A stretch of DNA of 64,000 nt from Methylocapsa sp. D3K7. Lineage in GTDB: Bacteria; Pseudomonadota; Alphaproteobacteria; Rhizobiales; Beijerinckiaceae. The notes beneath the pieces were generated by a model. The model was given only the letters and a program-made list of their open reading frames with translations. It made no database searches and was not told the DNA's origin. Position numbers and translations under genes: made by a program. Below are positions 53,668 through 63,405 of this stretch, in pieces; the first letter of the stretch is position 1, and every line of letters starts with the position of its first letter. The stretch is taken from NCBI RefSeq assembly GCF_029855125.1, contig NZ_CP123229.1, positions 1,922,001-1,986,000 on the forward strand, given 5' to 3'.

Positions 53668-53793
53668 TTGGATGATTTGTTTTTGCTTTCCGAGCTGCAG
53701 ATGCGCCGTATCAAGCCGTATGTTCCGCTGTTGTATGGGATCGCGAGGGTGGATGACCGTCAGGTAGTCGGCGGGATTTCCGCATGCGATTGA
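53668..53793 (+). pseudogene. IS5-family transposase, N-terminal fragment
   Basis: LDDLFLLSELQMRRIKPYVP followed by LLYGIARVDDRQVVGGIS resembles the start of IS5 (IS427-group) transposases. It ends after 41 codons; the catalytic domain is missing. Confidence 0.6.
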
Positions 53794-53814
53794 AGGCGTT
53801 TACATACATGCGCC

Positions 53815-54560
53815 TCAACCCGGGTCGAGCAGGCACAGCGGGGCTGCGCGAAAGGTGATGACCGCGACATCGCGGCGCGCGACCTCATTGGGCTCCAGCG
53901 CACGGATCGCCGTCACGCCGTGAAAGACCCGATTGTCCTGCAGGAAGACGGCATCCAGAGGGTCGGTGAGCGTGAAGTCGCCCAAGTGGCGGTGATCCAG
54001 GCCGTAGATCGTCGTGACCCCGCGTTCGACATTCTTTCGGTTGACAAGCATGACGAGCACCCAGTCGACGCCGTCGCGATGCAGCCCCTAGGGCGTTGGC
54101 TGGCCGATTTGTCCGGGGTGGGCTTCGATCCGGAACTGATGCAGCTCCACGTGCCAAGCCTGCGGCCTGTCCGGCGCTGGCGTCAATGCGTCAAACACCT
54201 TCCGGCCGGCATAGAGAAGACCCAAGGTGACCGGATGGGTGGCGACGGCCTCGGTCACCGGTTCGAACCAACGCTCGATGCCCCCATTGAGTAGGTTGTA
54301 ATCTCGGCTCTGATAATGCGGCTGGTGCGCCTTGCGGACAATGCCTTCGGAGGAAACGGCGAAGGCGGCGAAGCGTCGGCGGCGATAACGGCCGCCGTCG
54401 GCCATGTAGGTGTCGACGCCGAGGCCTCCCAACTCGCTGCGAAGGATGGCCATTCGGCAAGCGCCGTAGGCGTCAGGAGGGCACGGAATTGCTCGGCAGG
54501 TGCGAAACTAAACCCCGCAAATCGAACTTCCTCGACGATGACGGAAATATCCCCGGTCAT
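53815..54560 (-). pseudogene. 2OG-Fe(II) dioxygenase-like protein, doubly broken
   Basis: From the ATG at 54560 (MTGDISVIVEEVRFAGFSFA) the frame runs to FAASWEA, then shifts near 54422 and continues LGVDTYMADGGRYRRRRFAA, NLLNGGIERWFEPVTEAVAT. An in-frame TAG at 54090-54088 follows GQIGQPTP, where Glu is expected, then GLHRDGVDWVLVMLVNRKNV and a C-terminus with FHGVTAIRAL. The His/Asp pair HRD and the distal His in FHGV are the iron ligands of the 2OG-Fe dioxygenase 2 family. Its substrate (often an amino acid) is unknown. A dead gene. Confidence 0.75.
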
Positions 54561-55059
54561 CGAGCGTCCAGGGCGCCGGAGTGACATGAATCGAGTGATG
54601 GTGCCCGACGCACAATCATTAGCTTGGCGATTTACTGCATTTCGAAAATTGACATTGGTCCGAAAGCTCGGTGCTGAAGGCGAACGTAGTGTTGGCGACA
54701 ACCTCGGAGTGCGAGCCCGTAGGCTGACGTTCAAGATGTTGATCAAGCTCGAGCGAAGCTCTGAGGCCAAATGCCTTGCTAAGATCCGTGTTCACTATCA
54801 TGTTCAAACGGCAATGACCAACGCCCAGGAAAAAAGACTGATCGAGGCCTTAGGATAGCGCAGGCCGCAGCCGAATCGCCGCGCGGAGCCGCGCCCCTGG
54901 CGCCGTCGTACACATCAAGACGCGAAACGACAGAGACGACGGCGCGCCGCACCGGAAAGCCGATTGACTAGTAACTTTAGGTGCTCAGCTTTTCACTGAA
55001 AAAATCCTCGCCTGCGTCTTAGTCATATGCGGACGCCCCCGTTTGGCAAGGGTTTCGGT
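54561..55059. other. Intergenic region with no supported gene
   Basis: A plus frame ending at 54858 (FKMLIKLERSSEAKCLAKIR) is only an extension of the antisense of the dioxygenase remnant. GC-rich and AT-rich patches alternate up to the repeat at 55060. Nothing else recognised. Confidence 0.25.
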
Positions 55060-55137
55060 GGCTTTGACACGTTAATGGTTATTGCTTGTCAATAGTGGCG
55101 CCCAGCCCTCAACTGCCGCAAGAAAAATCAATCGCTG
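55060..55137 (+). repeat. Dispersed IS-end-like repeat, copy G
   Basis: GGCTTTGACACGTTAATGGT, then TATTGCTTGTCAATAGTGGC; matches copy A at 16395-16471 over nearly its whole 77 bp. From here to 55467 (330 bases) I see no gene. Confidence 0.75.
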
Positions 55138-55467
55138 GCGTCCCCACAAACCGAAATGGCTTCAAAAGCGCCATACCCTGACGGAGTTATATTAACGAGA
55201 TTTTCCAGGCTTAAGAATGAATGTCCATCAGCCTCGCCGCTCGTTCTCTATGAGTTGATGCACTTCAAAGTCGATCTCAATGTTTCGCGATTGCGCCATT
55301 TCCATGCTCCGCTACTGTATTTGAACGAGCTCTGTTCATTCGCTGGTCACAGACGGTGAGATCGTCGGCGCTTCGCCGAGGTTTCCCGCCGTATCCGGCT
55401 TCAATGGCCGCCGATTTCCGAGCGACGTGATTTTGCTGTGCGTGCGCTGGGCAAGGCACCTCCGGTC

Positions 55468-56301
55468 CTAACGGGAGAGAAAATCCGCGACGCGCTTGAT
55501 GGCGTCGGCACGCGCCGCAGGGTTCGTCCCGGTATGCGCGCTGCTGCTGCCATTGGCCGTAAAGGCGAGACCATCGACAGTGTGCGCCGGCAAGTCTGGG
55601 TGATCGAAATCGTGATAGGCTTGCGGATAGACAACGATATCGACTTTTTCCCCATGCGCCTTCGCCTTCGCGGCGAGATCGGCGCACGGCGCCGCGGGCG
55701 TCCAGTCATCATCGGCGCCGATCAGGACGAGGAGCGGCATGCGGGACGCCCAGCGGCCATGTTCGAGCGGGACCCGACAGCCCGGGTAAAACGCGATGGC
55801 GCGGGCGAAATCGACGCCGTCCGGGGCGTTGTTAGGCTCTACGGCATAAAGCGTCGACGAGCCACCGTTCGACCAGCCAAGAAGGGAAATCGACGTCGTG
55901 TCGACGTCATCGCGGGCGGCCAAGAAGCGCAAGGTCGCATTGGCGTCTGCAACCCTTTCCCGGCTCGGGCGAACCTCCCGCTCGCTCTCCTTGCATTGCG
56001 ATCCAAGGCCGCGCGAGCCAAAACTGTCTGGAAACAGAACGATAAATCCTGACATCGACAACCGTTCGCCCCAGTCGGCATGGCGTGCACTCGGAGCGCC
56101 GCTTTTGTCATTGAGCCCAGCGCATCCATGCAGCGCAACGACCGCCGGATGACGGCCGGCGGTCTCAGGCGTATACAACCAGCCCTGGAGTGTTACGCCG
56201 TCGTATCCTGGTAAGGCCACCCTTTGAGGCGCCGCCTGCGCCGCCACCATGGCGAAAATTGAGGCGAAAACACTCGCGATCAAAAAGCGCACGATCCACA
56301 T
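55468..56301 (-). CDS. Dienelactone-hydrolase-type alpha/beta hydrolase, exported
   Basis: 277 residues. A signal peptide (MWIVRFLIASVFASIFAMVA, cleaved near QAA) is followed by an alpha/beta-hydrolase fold: VVALHGCAGLND (oxyanion region), the nucleophile Ser in LLGWSNGGSST, an acid in IGADDDWTPAAPCA and the His in YHDFDHPDL. This is the DLH family; the real substrate in the periplasm is unknown. It stands alone, with a short AT-rich region upstream. Confidence 0.9.
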   Translation of the reverse strand: MWIVRFLIASVFASIFAMVAAQAAPQRVALPGYDGVTLQGWLYTPETAGRHPAVVALHGCAGLNDKSGAPSARHADWGERLSMSGFIVLFPDSFGSRGLGSQCKESEREVRPSRERVADANATLRFLAARDDVDTTSISLLGWSNGGSSTLYAVEPNNAPDGVDFARAIAFYPGCRVPLEHGRWASRMPLLVLIGADDDWTPAAPCADLAAKAKAHGEKVDIVVYPQAYHDFDHPDLPAHTVDGLAFTANGSSSAHTGTNPAARADAIKRVADFLSR

Positions 56302-56449
56302 GGCTGAATTCCTCGAAAAATCTTGGTTATAACCAGCCTTACTGCGGACTGAATTAATCCGGTATTTTGAATTTCGCTCGTCAATAGAGAAAATTTCCTG
56401 ATCCCTTGAGTCGGCTTTGACATGTCTGAATGCGCCCGCTGATCAAGAG

Positions 56450-57050
56450 TTATTTTGCGGCGACTTTTTTCTTGAATTTGAGTGCCGGTCGCTCTACGAT
56501 GATATCCCATCCGATTGCCGCCATTGCAGACTGCATTGCAGATCGGAAGCGTTTCCGGCGACCGCTCATCGTTTGTTTCGAGGCGTCGTCCGGAATTAAC
56601 ACCGCTTGTTTGATGCGAACTTGATCATCAGCAACCCAGACAAGCGCGTCCCCCAGCAACGTCTTGCGTGCCTGCACTGCCTCAATCACAGAATCTACGA
56701 TCGGCTCGACCTTTAGCCGCGGACTCAAAGCATTCAATTGCCTGTAGCCACGTTCCTCAAAGGAAGCGATGCCTGTTTCCAGGTTCGCGTCCCAATGTTG
56801 CAATTCCGCGCGGCTTCCACCAACTAAGTATCCGCCATGACGTTCGATTGTGAATTGCAGTCTAGGCGGATTCCATTTCAAAGTTTCTGCTCGATCTAGT
56901 TTACGAGCCTCCATCTTGGTGTAGTTGGAGCCTGACAATTCATCCCAGCAAGATTGAAGCAACCCCACGACCCGCGCCTTCAAAGGTATCGGCGATCGGC
57001 CCGCTCGGCAGATCCTTCAACTGCGCCACCAACTCATCCTTTTTGCTCAT
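56450..57050 (-). pseudogene. Hypothetical gene, frameshifted near its start
   Basis: The ATG at 57050 gives MSKKDELVAQLKDLPSGPIA, then DTFE; the neighbouring frame continues KARVVGLLQSCWDELSGSNY, WNPPRLQFTIERHGGYLVGG and RAELQHWDANLETG, ending with a Lys-rich tail (56450). One base is missing near 56990. The long frame could also start at 56983 as a 177-residue product lacking the first 20 residues. It lies beside the phage-like genes on the same strand; no family is known to me. Confidence 0.55.
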
Positions 57051-57173
57051 AATATCCTCTCGATGTTCGTCGACTAGAAACCGCGCCATCGCGCGAGGCA
57101 CCTCCGCGATTGCGGCGCTCGCGGCGTCATACTGTCCTGTCGCTTCCGAAAAGTCTGTCCTCTTGACTCGCGA

Positions 57174-58670
57174 TCATTCTTCCCTCTCATTCCTATTATC
57201 GATTGTATCCTTTCGTGCGATAATATCACGGCGGCGGACGTCTCGACGGACAATCGGCTGGTTGGGGGGTCTGCGGGACGTCAACCAATTCAACGCCTGC
57301 GAGGTGGAATCGATTTGATCGTCGTGCGGTGCATTGGGAAATCCCAAGAGTTCGGTCAAATAGGCCGCGAGCCATGGCGCCCGTTCGGGCAAATGCACTT
57401 GTCCGGCCTCGAACCGCGCAGCTTGCGCCAAAAGCCGCGCGAGCTTGTCCCCTTCCGGGCGCAGGGTGATCGCCCGCAAATGGCGGGTCTGGTAGAGGTC
57501 CTGCGCCAAAGCCCGGCCGAGTTCGGTCTGTTCGATCAGCGTCGCAGAAGCATGATGCTGCTGATGTATCCGGATGATCGCCCGGCGCGGATTTGGAGCC
57601 TCCAGCCGCTCGCGAAACACATCGAGGAGGTAAAATTCAAGGCCAGCCGCACCCCACACCGTGCCGACCGACCAGTCGCTGGTCTCGGACAGGGTCGAAG
57701 CGGTATCCCAGGAGATCACCACTCGGTCGAACCGCCCCGGCGGCGTCGTATAATAGCGGAGCCAGTCGCGCTTGATCACATTGCCACCCGGCGGCACCGG
57801 CGCTTGCTGATATTGGGCCGAAAAATTCAGACTGCCCTGCGCCCGGCGGATGGCCTCGAGTACGCTCATCGGCTCGCGCGCATCGTGCAGCACTTCTCCG
57901 GCGCGGCGGAAATAGACATCCTCTGGATCATCGCTGAGTTGAAAGGCTTTGTCTTCATCCGCGATGGCCGGGATCGAAACAACTTCCCAGATCTCGCCTT
58001 CGAGGTCCAGGATGCGCCCGACCAAATCATCCGCATGCAGACGCTGCATGACAATCACGATGGCGCCATTCTGCTTGTCATCGAGACGGGTACAGAGCGT
58101 GCCGATGTAGAATTCCCAGACGCGGCGCCGTTCTGCTTCGGACAAAGCATCGAGCGCCTTGATGGGATCATCGATCACGATGAGATCGCCGCCGCGACCC
58201 AGGACGGCGCCGCCAACGCCCGAGGCAAACCGATACCCATGCGCACTGGTCACGAATTCGTGGCGACGCTGCACCTTTGATCTTGGTTGCAAGGCCGGAA
58301 ACAACTGCCGATACCATTGGCTCTCCATGACGCTGCCGGTATCGATGGCAAGCTTGCGCGCCAGTTCGTCGGCATAGGACACAGCGATGATGCGCTTTGT
58401 CGGATCGCGTCCCAACATCCAGGCGGTGAAGCCCACGGTCACCGTGATCGACTTCATCGACCGAGGCGGGACATTGATGATAAGACGCTTGATCTCGCCG
58501 CGCGCCACACGCGACAGCTGCCAGCAAATGTGATCAATGTGCCAATTGTGCCGGTAGATCTTTTCGGGTTCGAGGGTCCGGAAGACGCGTTCGACGAAGC
58601 ACGGTAGGCTCTGCCGGTAGAAGGCGCGTGCGACGCGATCGATTTCAGTCACGGGCCTCTTCCCGCTCAT
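57174..58670 (-). CDS. Phage terminase large subunit
   Basis: 498 residues. The ATPase half has NVPPRSMKSITVTVGFTAWM as P-loop and LIVIDDPIKALDALSEAERR as Walker B. The nuclease half has VVISWDTASTLSETSDWSVG and a final HDDQIDSTSQALNWL with the acidic metal ligands. Terminases package phage DNA into proheads. The preceding DUF5681 gene overlaps it by 26 bases (58645-58670), which is typical of a packaging operon. Portal and capsid genes are absent, so the prophage is incomplete or the gene belongs to another mobile element. Confidence 0.93.
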   Translation of the reverse strand: MSGKRPVTEIDRVARAFYRQSLPCFVERVFRTLEPEKIYRHNWHIDHICWQLSRVARGEIKRLIINVPPRSMKSITVTVGFTAWMLGRDPTKRIIAVSYADELARKLAIDTGSVMESQWYRQLFPALQPRSKVQRRHEFVTSAHGYRFASGVGGAVLGRGGDLIVIDDPIKALDALSEAERRRVWEFYIGTLCTRLDDKQNGAIVIVMQRLHADDLVGRILDLEGEIWEVVSIPAIADEDKAFQLSDDPEDVYFRRAGEVLHDAREPMSVLEAIRRAQGSLNFSAQYQQAPVPPGGNVIKRDWLRYYTTPPGRFDRVVISWDTASTLSETSDWSVGTVWGAAGLEFYLLDVFRERLEAPNPRRAIIRIHQQHHASATLIEQTELGRALAQDLYQTRHLRAITLRPEGDKLARLLAQAARFEAGQVHLPERAPWLAAYLTELLGFPNAPHDDQIDSTSQALNWLTSRRPPNQPIVRRDVRRRDIIARKDTIDNRNEREE

Positions 58671-59123
58671 CCAGCACTAAATCTTTTCCGTCCGTCTCTT
58701 CGTCCGCGTCAGATAGCTTGACCATGTCGTCGGTTAAACCGGAGAACTCGCGCTTGGCTAGGACGCGCTGAAGGATTTCGATATCCTCCGCACTCGTCTC
58801 CGTATCTTGCTGCCGGTTAGATCCGATCAGGCGCTCAATTCGGTCGAAAATCGAGTTGATCGCTTTGATGTCGCCCTTGATACCAGCATCGAGGAGTCGC
58901 ATAACCAGCGCATCAAGGGCGGAGATGACTTTTTTCTCACCGTCCATCGTGACGGTAACAGGTCGAATCAGGGCTTCCTGAAACGTGGTCTCCAAATTGA
59001 CCGTGCCCTTTTTTTGCCCCCGGGATTTCCCGATATGCCTTTCTCCCACCGGGTATGGCGGGGAGGCCTTCCCCTGCCGATCTTGTAATCAGCTCGTTCG
59101 GAAGATTTATCCGACTTGCGCAT
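58645..59123 (-). pseudogene. DUF5681 protein with frameshift at an A7 run
   Basis: The ATG at 59123 (MRKSDKSSERADYKIGRGRP) reads through the DUF5681 signature WEKGISGNPGGKK, then leaves frame at seven A (T7 at 59009-59015 on the plus strand). One frame over, KKGTVNLETTFQEALIRPVT continues to a normal acidic end at 58645. DUF5681 proteins sit next to phage terminases and may be the small-terminase or replication-like partner. Either one A is missing, or slippage on the A-run makes the fused protein. Confidence 0.7.
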
Positions 59124-59137
59124 GGCGGACCCTCCCC

Positions 59138-60658
59138 TTAGGCTGCGCGTATGCGCTTGCGAACCCGCGCCGGCGGCGGGGTAAGGCTCTCGTGGACAGA
59201 GGGATTGGGATCACAGGCCACTTCGGGATTGCTGGCTCGCCGGGCAGCCACTTCCGCGAACGTTGACCCGGTGTCAGCATGTCGCGCCTGTTTGCCGGAC
59301 CATTTTTCCCAGCGCCGCACCGCGACGTCGACATATTTTGGATCAAGCTCGATGGTTCGAGCTCGTCGTCCGATTTTTGCCGCTGCAAGGATCGTCGTGC
59401 CAGACCCACAAAAAGGATCCATGACGATGTCATTTCTATCAGAGACGTCGCGGATCGCGTCGGCGATCATCGCGCAGTTTTTTATCGTCGGATGATCGGC
59501 GAGCTGCTCGGTACGATTGGGTCCAAAGCTTGCAAGGCCGGGATACGACCACACGTTTGTGCGGCAGCGACCATGGCGCCCCAATTCAACCCGATTTTTA
59601 TGAGAGGCATTACCCTTCTTCAAGACGAAAACGAACTCGTGTTGTGAGCGGTACAGGCTCCCCATTCCGCCCATACCTTTGTTCCACACGCATACATTCA
59701 GAAGTGTCAAACCGACCGAACGCGCGGCATCGAGTATCTCTCGCTGGTGTCTCCAGTCCATAAAAACAAACAAGACACCGCCTGCGACCAATGACCCCGA
59801 CGTTGCGCAGAGGAACACTGTCAAGAATGTTGTAAACTCCTGGCCAGACATCTCACCGGAAGCCATGACGAAATCGGGATGCCTAACCTTGCCGAGGCCC
59901 GAGATGTGGCCTTCACTTTTTACGTTATAGGGCGGATTACAAATCGCCGCTTGCGCCAATGAACCGTCCAGAGCACGCGCATGAACCTTGTCGTCACGGG
60001 CACCTCCGCACAATATGCAATGCTCGTCCATTAGCCACAAATCGCCGAGGCGAGAGATGGTAGGTCCTTCAAAATTGGCTTCAAAGCAATCATCCGGGTC
60101 TGGCACATCGCCCTTCTTGGCAGCTTCGATGGTTTGATCGATCGCGCCAAACGAAAAGCCCGTGATTTCCAACTCGAAATTCGGATCGCAATCGCCATCC
60201 AGTTCAAGGAGGCTGGAAAACTCAATCGCAAGCAGGTCTTGGTCCCACCCTGCCAGTTCAGCTAGCCTATTGTCAGCAATTCGGAGGGCTTTCAGTTGTG
60301 CGTGGTTGAGATGGTGAAGGCAGATGACTGGAACGCGTTCCAGCCCTAGGAGCTTTGCGGCGGCCATTCGGCCATGGCCCGCGATCAGCCCCCCGTCAGC
60401 GTCGATGATCAGCGGGCTGACAAAACCGAATGCCTTGATACTCTCGGCTATTTTCCCAATTTGGTCGGGAGTGTGGGTGCGTGGATTGTTGCTGTATTCA
60501 GCGAGTTCGGTTGGCGAGACGTAGCTAATCGCCAGCGCGAGGCCCGGCGAAAAGGCCAAACCCTGCTTTGCGATCTTTCGCGTCGCCCGGACCGGCGCGG
60601 AACTGGAAACGGATGGTTTGCCAACGGGAGGGGCGGATGTATCGAGGCGCTTAGTCAT
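59138..60658 (-). CDS. ParB-like plus DNA methyltransferase fusion
   Basis: 506 residues. The N-terminal ParB/Srx-like domain (PTELAEYSNNPRTHTPDQIG, VSPLIIDADGGLIAGHGRMA, IADNRLAELAGWDQDLL) is joined to an N4/N6 methyltransferase with motif IV first (AICNPPYNVKSEG) and motif I near the end (MDPFCGSGTTILAAAKIG), i.e. beta-class order. Such fusions are common on phages and integrative elements and methylate DNA without a linked nuclease. It is the first gene of the minus-strand block that leads to the terminase; DUF5681 starts 15 bases past its stop. Confidence 0.93.
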   Translation of the reverse strand: MTKRLDTSAPPVGKPSVSSSAPVRATRKIAKQGLAFSPGLALAISYVSPTELAEYSNNPRTHTPDQIGKIAESIKAFGFVSPLIIDADGGLIAGHGRMAAAKLLGLERVPVICLHHLNHAQLKALRIADNRLAELAGWDQDLLAIEFSSLLELDGDCDPNFELEITGFSFGAIDQTIEAAKKGDVPDPDDCFEANFEGPTISRLGDLWLMDEHCILCGGARDDKVHARALDGSLAQAAICNPPYNVKSEGHISGLGKVRHPDFVMASGEMSGQEFTTFLTVFLCATSGSLVAGGVLFVFMDWRHQREILDAARSVGLTLLNVCVWNKGMGGMGSLYRSQHEFVFVLKKGNASHKNRVELGRHGRCRTNVWSYPGLASFGPNRTEQLADHPTIKNCAMIADAIRDVSDRNDIVMDPFCGSGTTILAAAKIGRRARTIELDPKYVDVAVRRWEKWSGKQARHADTGSTFAEVAARRASNPEVACDPNPSVHESLTPPPARVRKRIRAA

Positions 60659-61090
60659 GGGACAGCCTTTGGCAAGAGGAAACCGAACTCCGGACCGAGA
60701 TCTGGAGCGGCGATTTCGCCAAGGCCTGCCTACTTTTGAAAGACTCGCCTACAAACGATGGAGAACCATACGTCTATTTCCAACCATTGTCAACATTTTA
60801 TAAGTATTTGATAAATATATGAATTTCAACCATCAAACAAATTCTTTGTCAACTTGACCCCTATACTGATTCTTTGGTGGTCACTTGCCAAAACTGCGGT
60901 GATCCTACCAGCTATACTCAATTTCGTTTTCTGCGTTTTTCCCTGCATTTTTCCCTGCTCTGAGGGAAAATTTTGCGAGAGACGGGTTCGCGCGCGACTG
61001 TCTCATCAGCCACAAAACTTCATGGTTTTACTAGGTATTTTCGGTTGCGGCACTTGCCGAAATAGTCCCGAGAATTCCGTGTGTTAGCGC
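60659..61090. other. AT-rich control region between methyltransferase and recombinase
   Basis: No gene. 60770-60860 is very AT-rich, with GTCAAC at about 60788 and again at about 60848, and probably holds the minus-strand promoter of the methyltransferase. I cannot assign elements. Confidence 0.4.
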
Positions 61091-62931
61091 TCACTTGAGT
61101 GCAATGGTTCCCAGCAGAGACGTCAAACGCCCAGGTGTGGGGCGCGAAGACGCGTGGTGTCTCTCAGGGCCATTTTTGGGTTGTCGGATGTGGAGCGCTT
61201 CGCCGGAGTGCTGGGGAAGACTTAGGGCAACATTGAGGAAACGGGCCTGTTCCTGCCAGTCATGCGGCAGGTCTTTGCTCAGCCGTAAGAGCCGGGTGGA
61301 CGTGAGCTCGATGGGGCGCCGTCCTGCCAAAACAGCGCGAATGATATCGGGAGAGAGATAAGACAGCCGGACAAGCGAAGTGAGGCGAAACTTGTTCATT
61401 CCGAGGCGCGCGCTCATTGCCTCGATGCTGTCGTCAGATCCTGAGAGAAGCAAGCTTCGGATCGCGAAAGCCTCCGTGACGAGTTCGACAATGCCTTGGT
61501 TGACTTGCGCGTTGACGCCACTGGCGATGACGAGGCGCTTCCCCTTGCCGGCGCGGCGCAGCTTCGCCTCGATTGACAGGACAACAGGATCAAGACCGGG
61601 CTCGCCTTGCACTTTTGCCCGTAGCACCTTGGCGATCTTTGCTCGGTTCAACTGGATTTCGATCCGGTCGGTGAGGACTATTTGCTCAACAATATCCCGG
61701 ACGAGGCTTCTCATCTCGATCGGCGGGATGGCGAACCAGCGCTTTGAAATGGCGTTGGCATGGCACAAAGCGGCATCGAGCCCATGGACATCAAGATCAA
61801 GTGGTGCGAGAGAGTCGGCGACGCCGGTCCTCGACGCGAAGAACGTGCGGAGATGGTCGAGCACCAGCGCTTCGATGTCGCCCGCCGGAATGCGCCAGCC
61901 ATTGACCGGCTTGGCGCGGGCACGGGTGATCAGTGCCGTCGAGACATAATAGCGATAACGTCTGCCCTTCTTGACCGCATGGGTCGGTGTGAGACGCTGG
62001 CCGTCGCTATCAAAGATCAAACCGGCCAACAGGCTCGGCTGCTCCGCGCCCACCGCCAGGGAACGCTCGCGGCGGTTGGCGGCGAGTCTGTCCTGGACGA
62101 TCTGCCAGAGTTCGGGATCGATGATCGCTTCGTGCTGGCCTGGGTAGACTTTGCCTTTTTGGGCGACCTCGCCGCGGTAGAGATGGTTCTGCAGCATCAG
62201 GTAGAGCGCGCCGCGGGCGAAGTGTTTACCGCCGGACAGCACGCCGTGGGCGCCCTCGCGGCGCTTGCTCACGATCCCCAGCCGGTCGAGCTCGGCTTTG
62301 AGCATGGCCACTGAGCCGAGCTCGGCATAGCGCCGGAAAATCCTCCGAACGGTCGCCGCCTCGGCCTCGTTGACGATGAGCTTGCGGTCTTTCACATCAT
62401 AGCCAAGCGGCACATTGCCGCCCATCCATAGGCCCCTGGCTTTCGACGCCGCGATCTTGTCGCGGATGCGCTCGCCGGCGATCTCACGCTCGAACTGGGC
62501 AAAGGAGAGCAGCATGTTGAGGGTCAGGCGCCCCATCGAGGTCGTGGTGTTGAACTGCTGCGTGACCGAAACGAAGGAGGCGTTATGGGTGTCCAACACC
62601 TCGACGATCTTGGCGAAATCGGCGAGCGACCGGGTCAGGCGGTCAACCTTGTAGACGACGATGATCTGGACTTTGCCCGCTTGGACATCAGAGAGGAGCC
62701 GCTGCAGGGCCGGGCGCTCCATCGTGCCGCCGGGGAGAGGCCCCCATCGTCATACATGTCCGGCAGTGCGACCCAGCCGGCATGGCGCTGGCTCGTCACA
62801 TAGGCCTCACAGGCTTCGCGCTGCGCGGCGAGCGAGTTGAACCCCTGCTCGAGACCATCTTCGGACGACTTGCGGGTGTAGACGGCGCAGCGGACATTCT
62901 GACTGGACTTCGGGCGGTCAGGCTTGCGCAT
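61091..62931 (-). pseudogene. Large serine recombinase, frameshifted
   Basis: The resolvase N-terminus starts at 62931 (MRKPDRPKSSQNVRCAVYTR) with the catalytic Ser in YTRKSSEDGLEQGFNSLAAQ. Near 62731, after ALPDMYDDGGLS, the frame is lost. The next frame continues GGTMERPALQRLLSDVQAGK, VVYKVDRLTRSLADFAKIVE, GRLTLNMLLSFAQFEREIAG, then the recombinase and zinc-ribbon region and a C-terminal coiled part. It would be an integrase of the serine family. A 1-bp loss explains the break; the 3' frame alone (543 codons, 61091-62722) lacks the catalytic Ser. Confidence 0.8.
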
Positions 62932-63404
62932 GTTCGCCCCCTTCCCTTTCCATCGCTTGGGCAGCGCCTTTCCTCAAACCAAAAAAACGAGGACCCGACC
63001 AATGGGCTCCGGTGATCTCACGGGCGATGAGGGTGAGGGACCGGTAGCGCCCGCCATTCCATTCGAACCCTTGCGCCTCGACAAGAACGGTGTGGGTGAT
63101 CCCGCGCCATTCGCGCACGAGCCGCGTGCCGGTCTTCAGAGAGATCTGCGGCACGGGCTTGGGCGCATCACTTATCGTCGTTTCGCCGATTGAGCGCTCG
63201 AGCTTGCGGAGAATCGATGAGGAGAGGCCGCCGAGCGGCCTCTCCTGGAGCTTTTAGCTGATCCCGCGCACCAAGAGATCGCGAGATAGCCGCATCGGCG
63301 GCGCCATCCGGTGCAGCCGCCGCCAACTCGCCGCGCAGCTCGAAGATCGTCATCTCCGCGAGCCGCAGCAGCTCCTCGGCGAGATTGATCGACGGTTTCG
63401 CCAT
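62918..63404 (-). pseudogene. DUF2924 protein with frameshift and ochre stop
   Basis: From the ATG at 63404 (MAKPSINLAEELLRLAEMTI) the frame is right to ELRGE; one extra T near 63325 then displaces WRRLHRMAPPMRLSRDLLVR. After GIS a TAA at 63256-63254 stands where Tyr is usual, followed in frame by KLQERPLGGLSSSILRKLE and LKTGTRLVREWRGITHTVLV to 62918. DUF2924 lies between DUF3489 and a serine recombinase in many alphaproteobacterial cassettes. The stop overlaps the recombinase start by 14 bases. Confidence 0.75.
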
Positions 63405-63405
63405 G

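Noticed and set aside
40489-54090. Amber codons in DrmD, DUF763 and the dioxygenase as a sign of TAG recoding
   Set aside because: Intact genes in the window, such as kup and the cupredoxin, end with TAG, and the affected genes mostly carry other lesions too. Pseudogenisation is simpler.
53885-54460. Arg/Pro/His-rich frames overlapping the dioxygenase remnant
   Set aside because: The composition is that of GC-rich antisense frames; the dioxygenase motifs are in the other frame.
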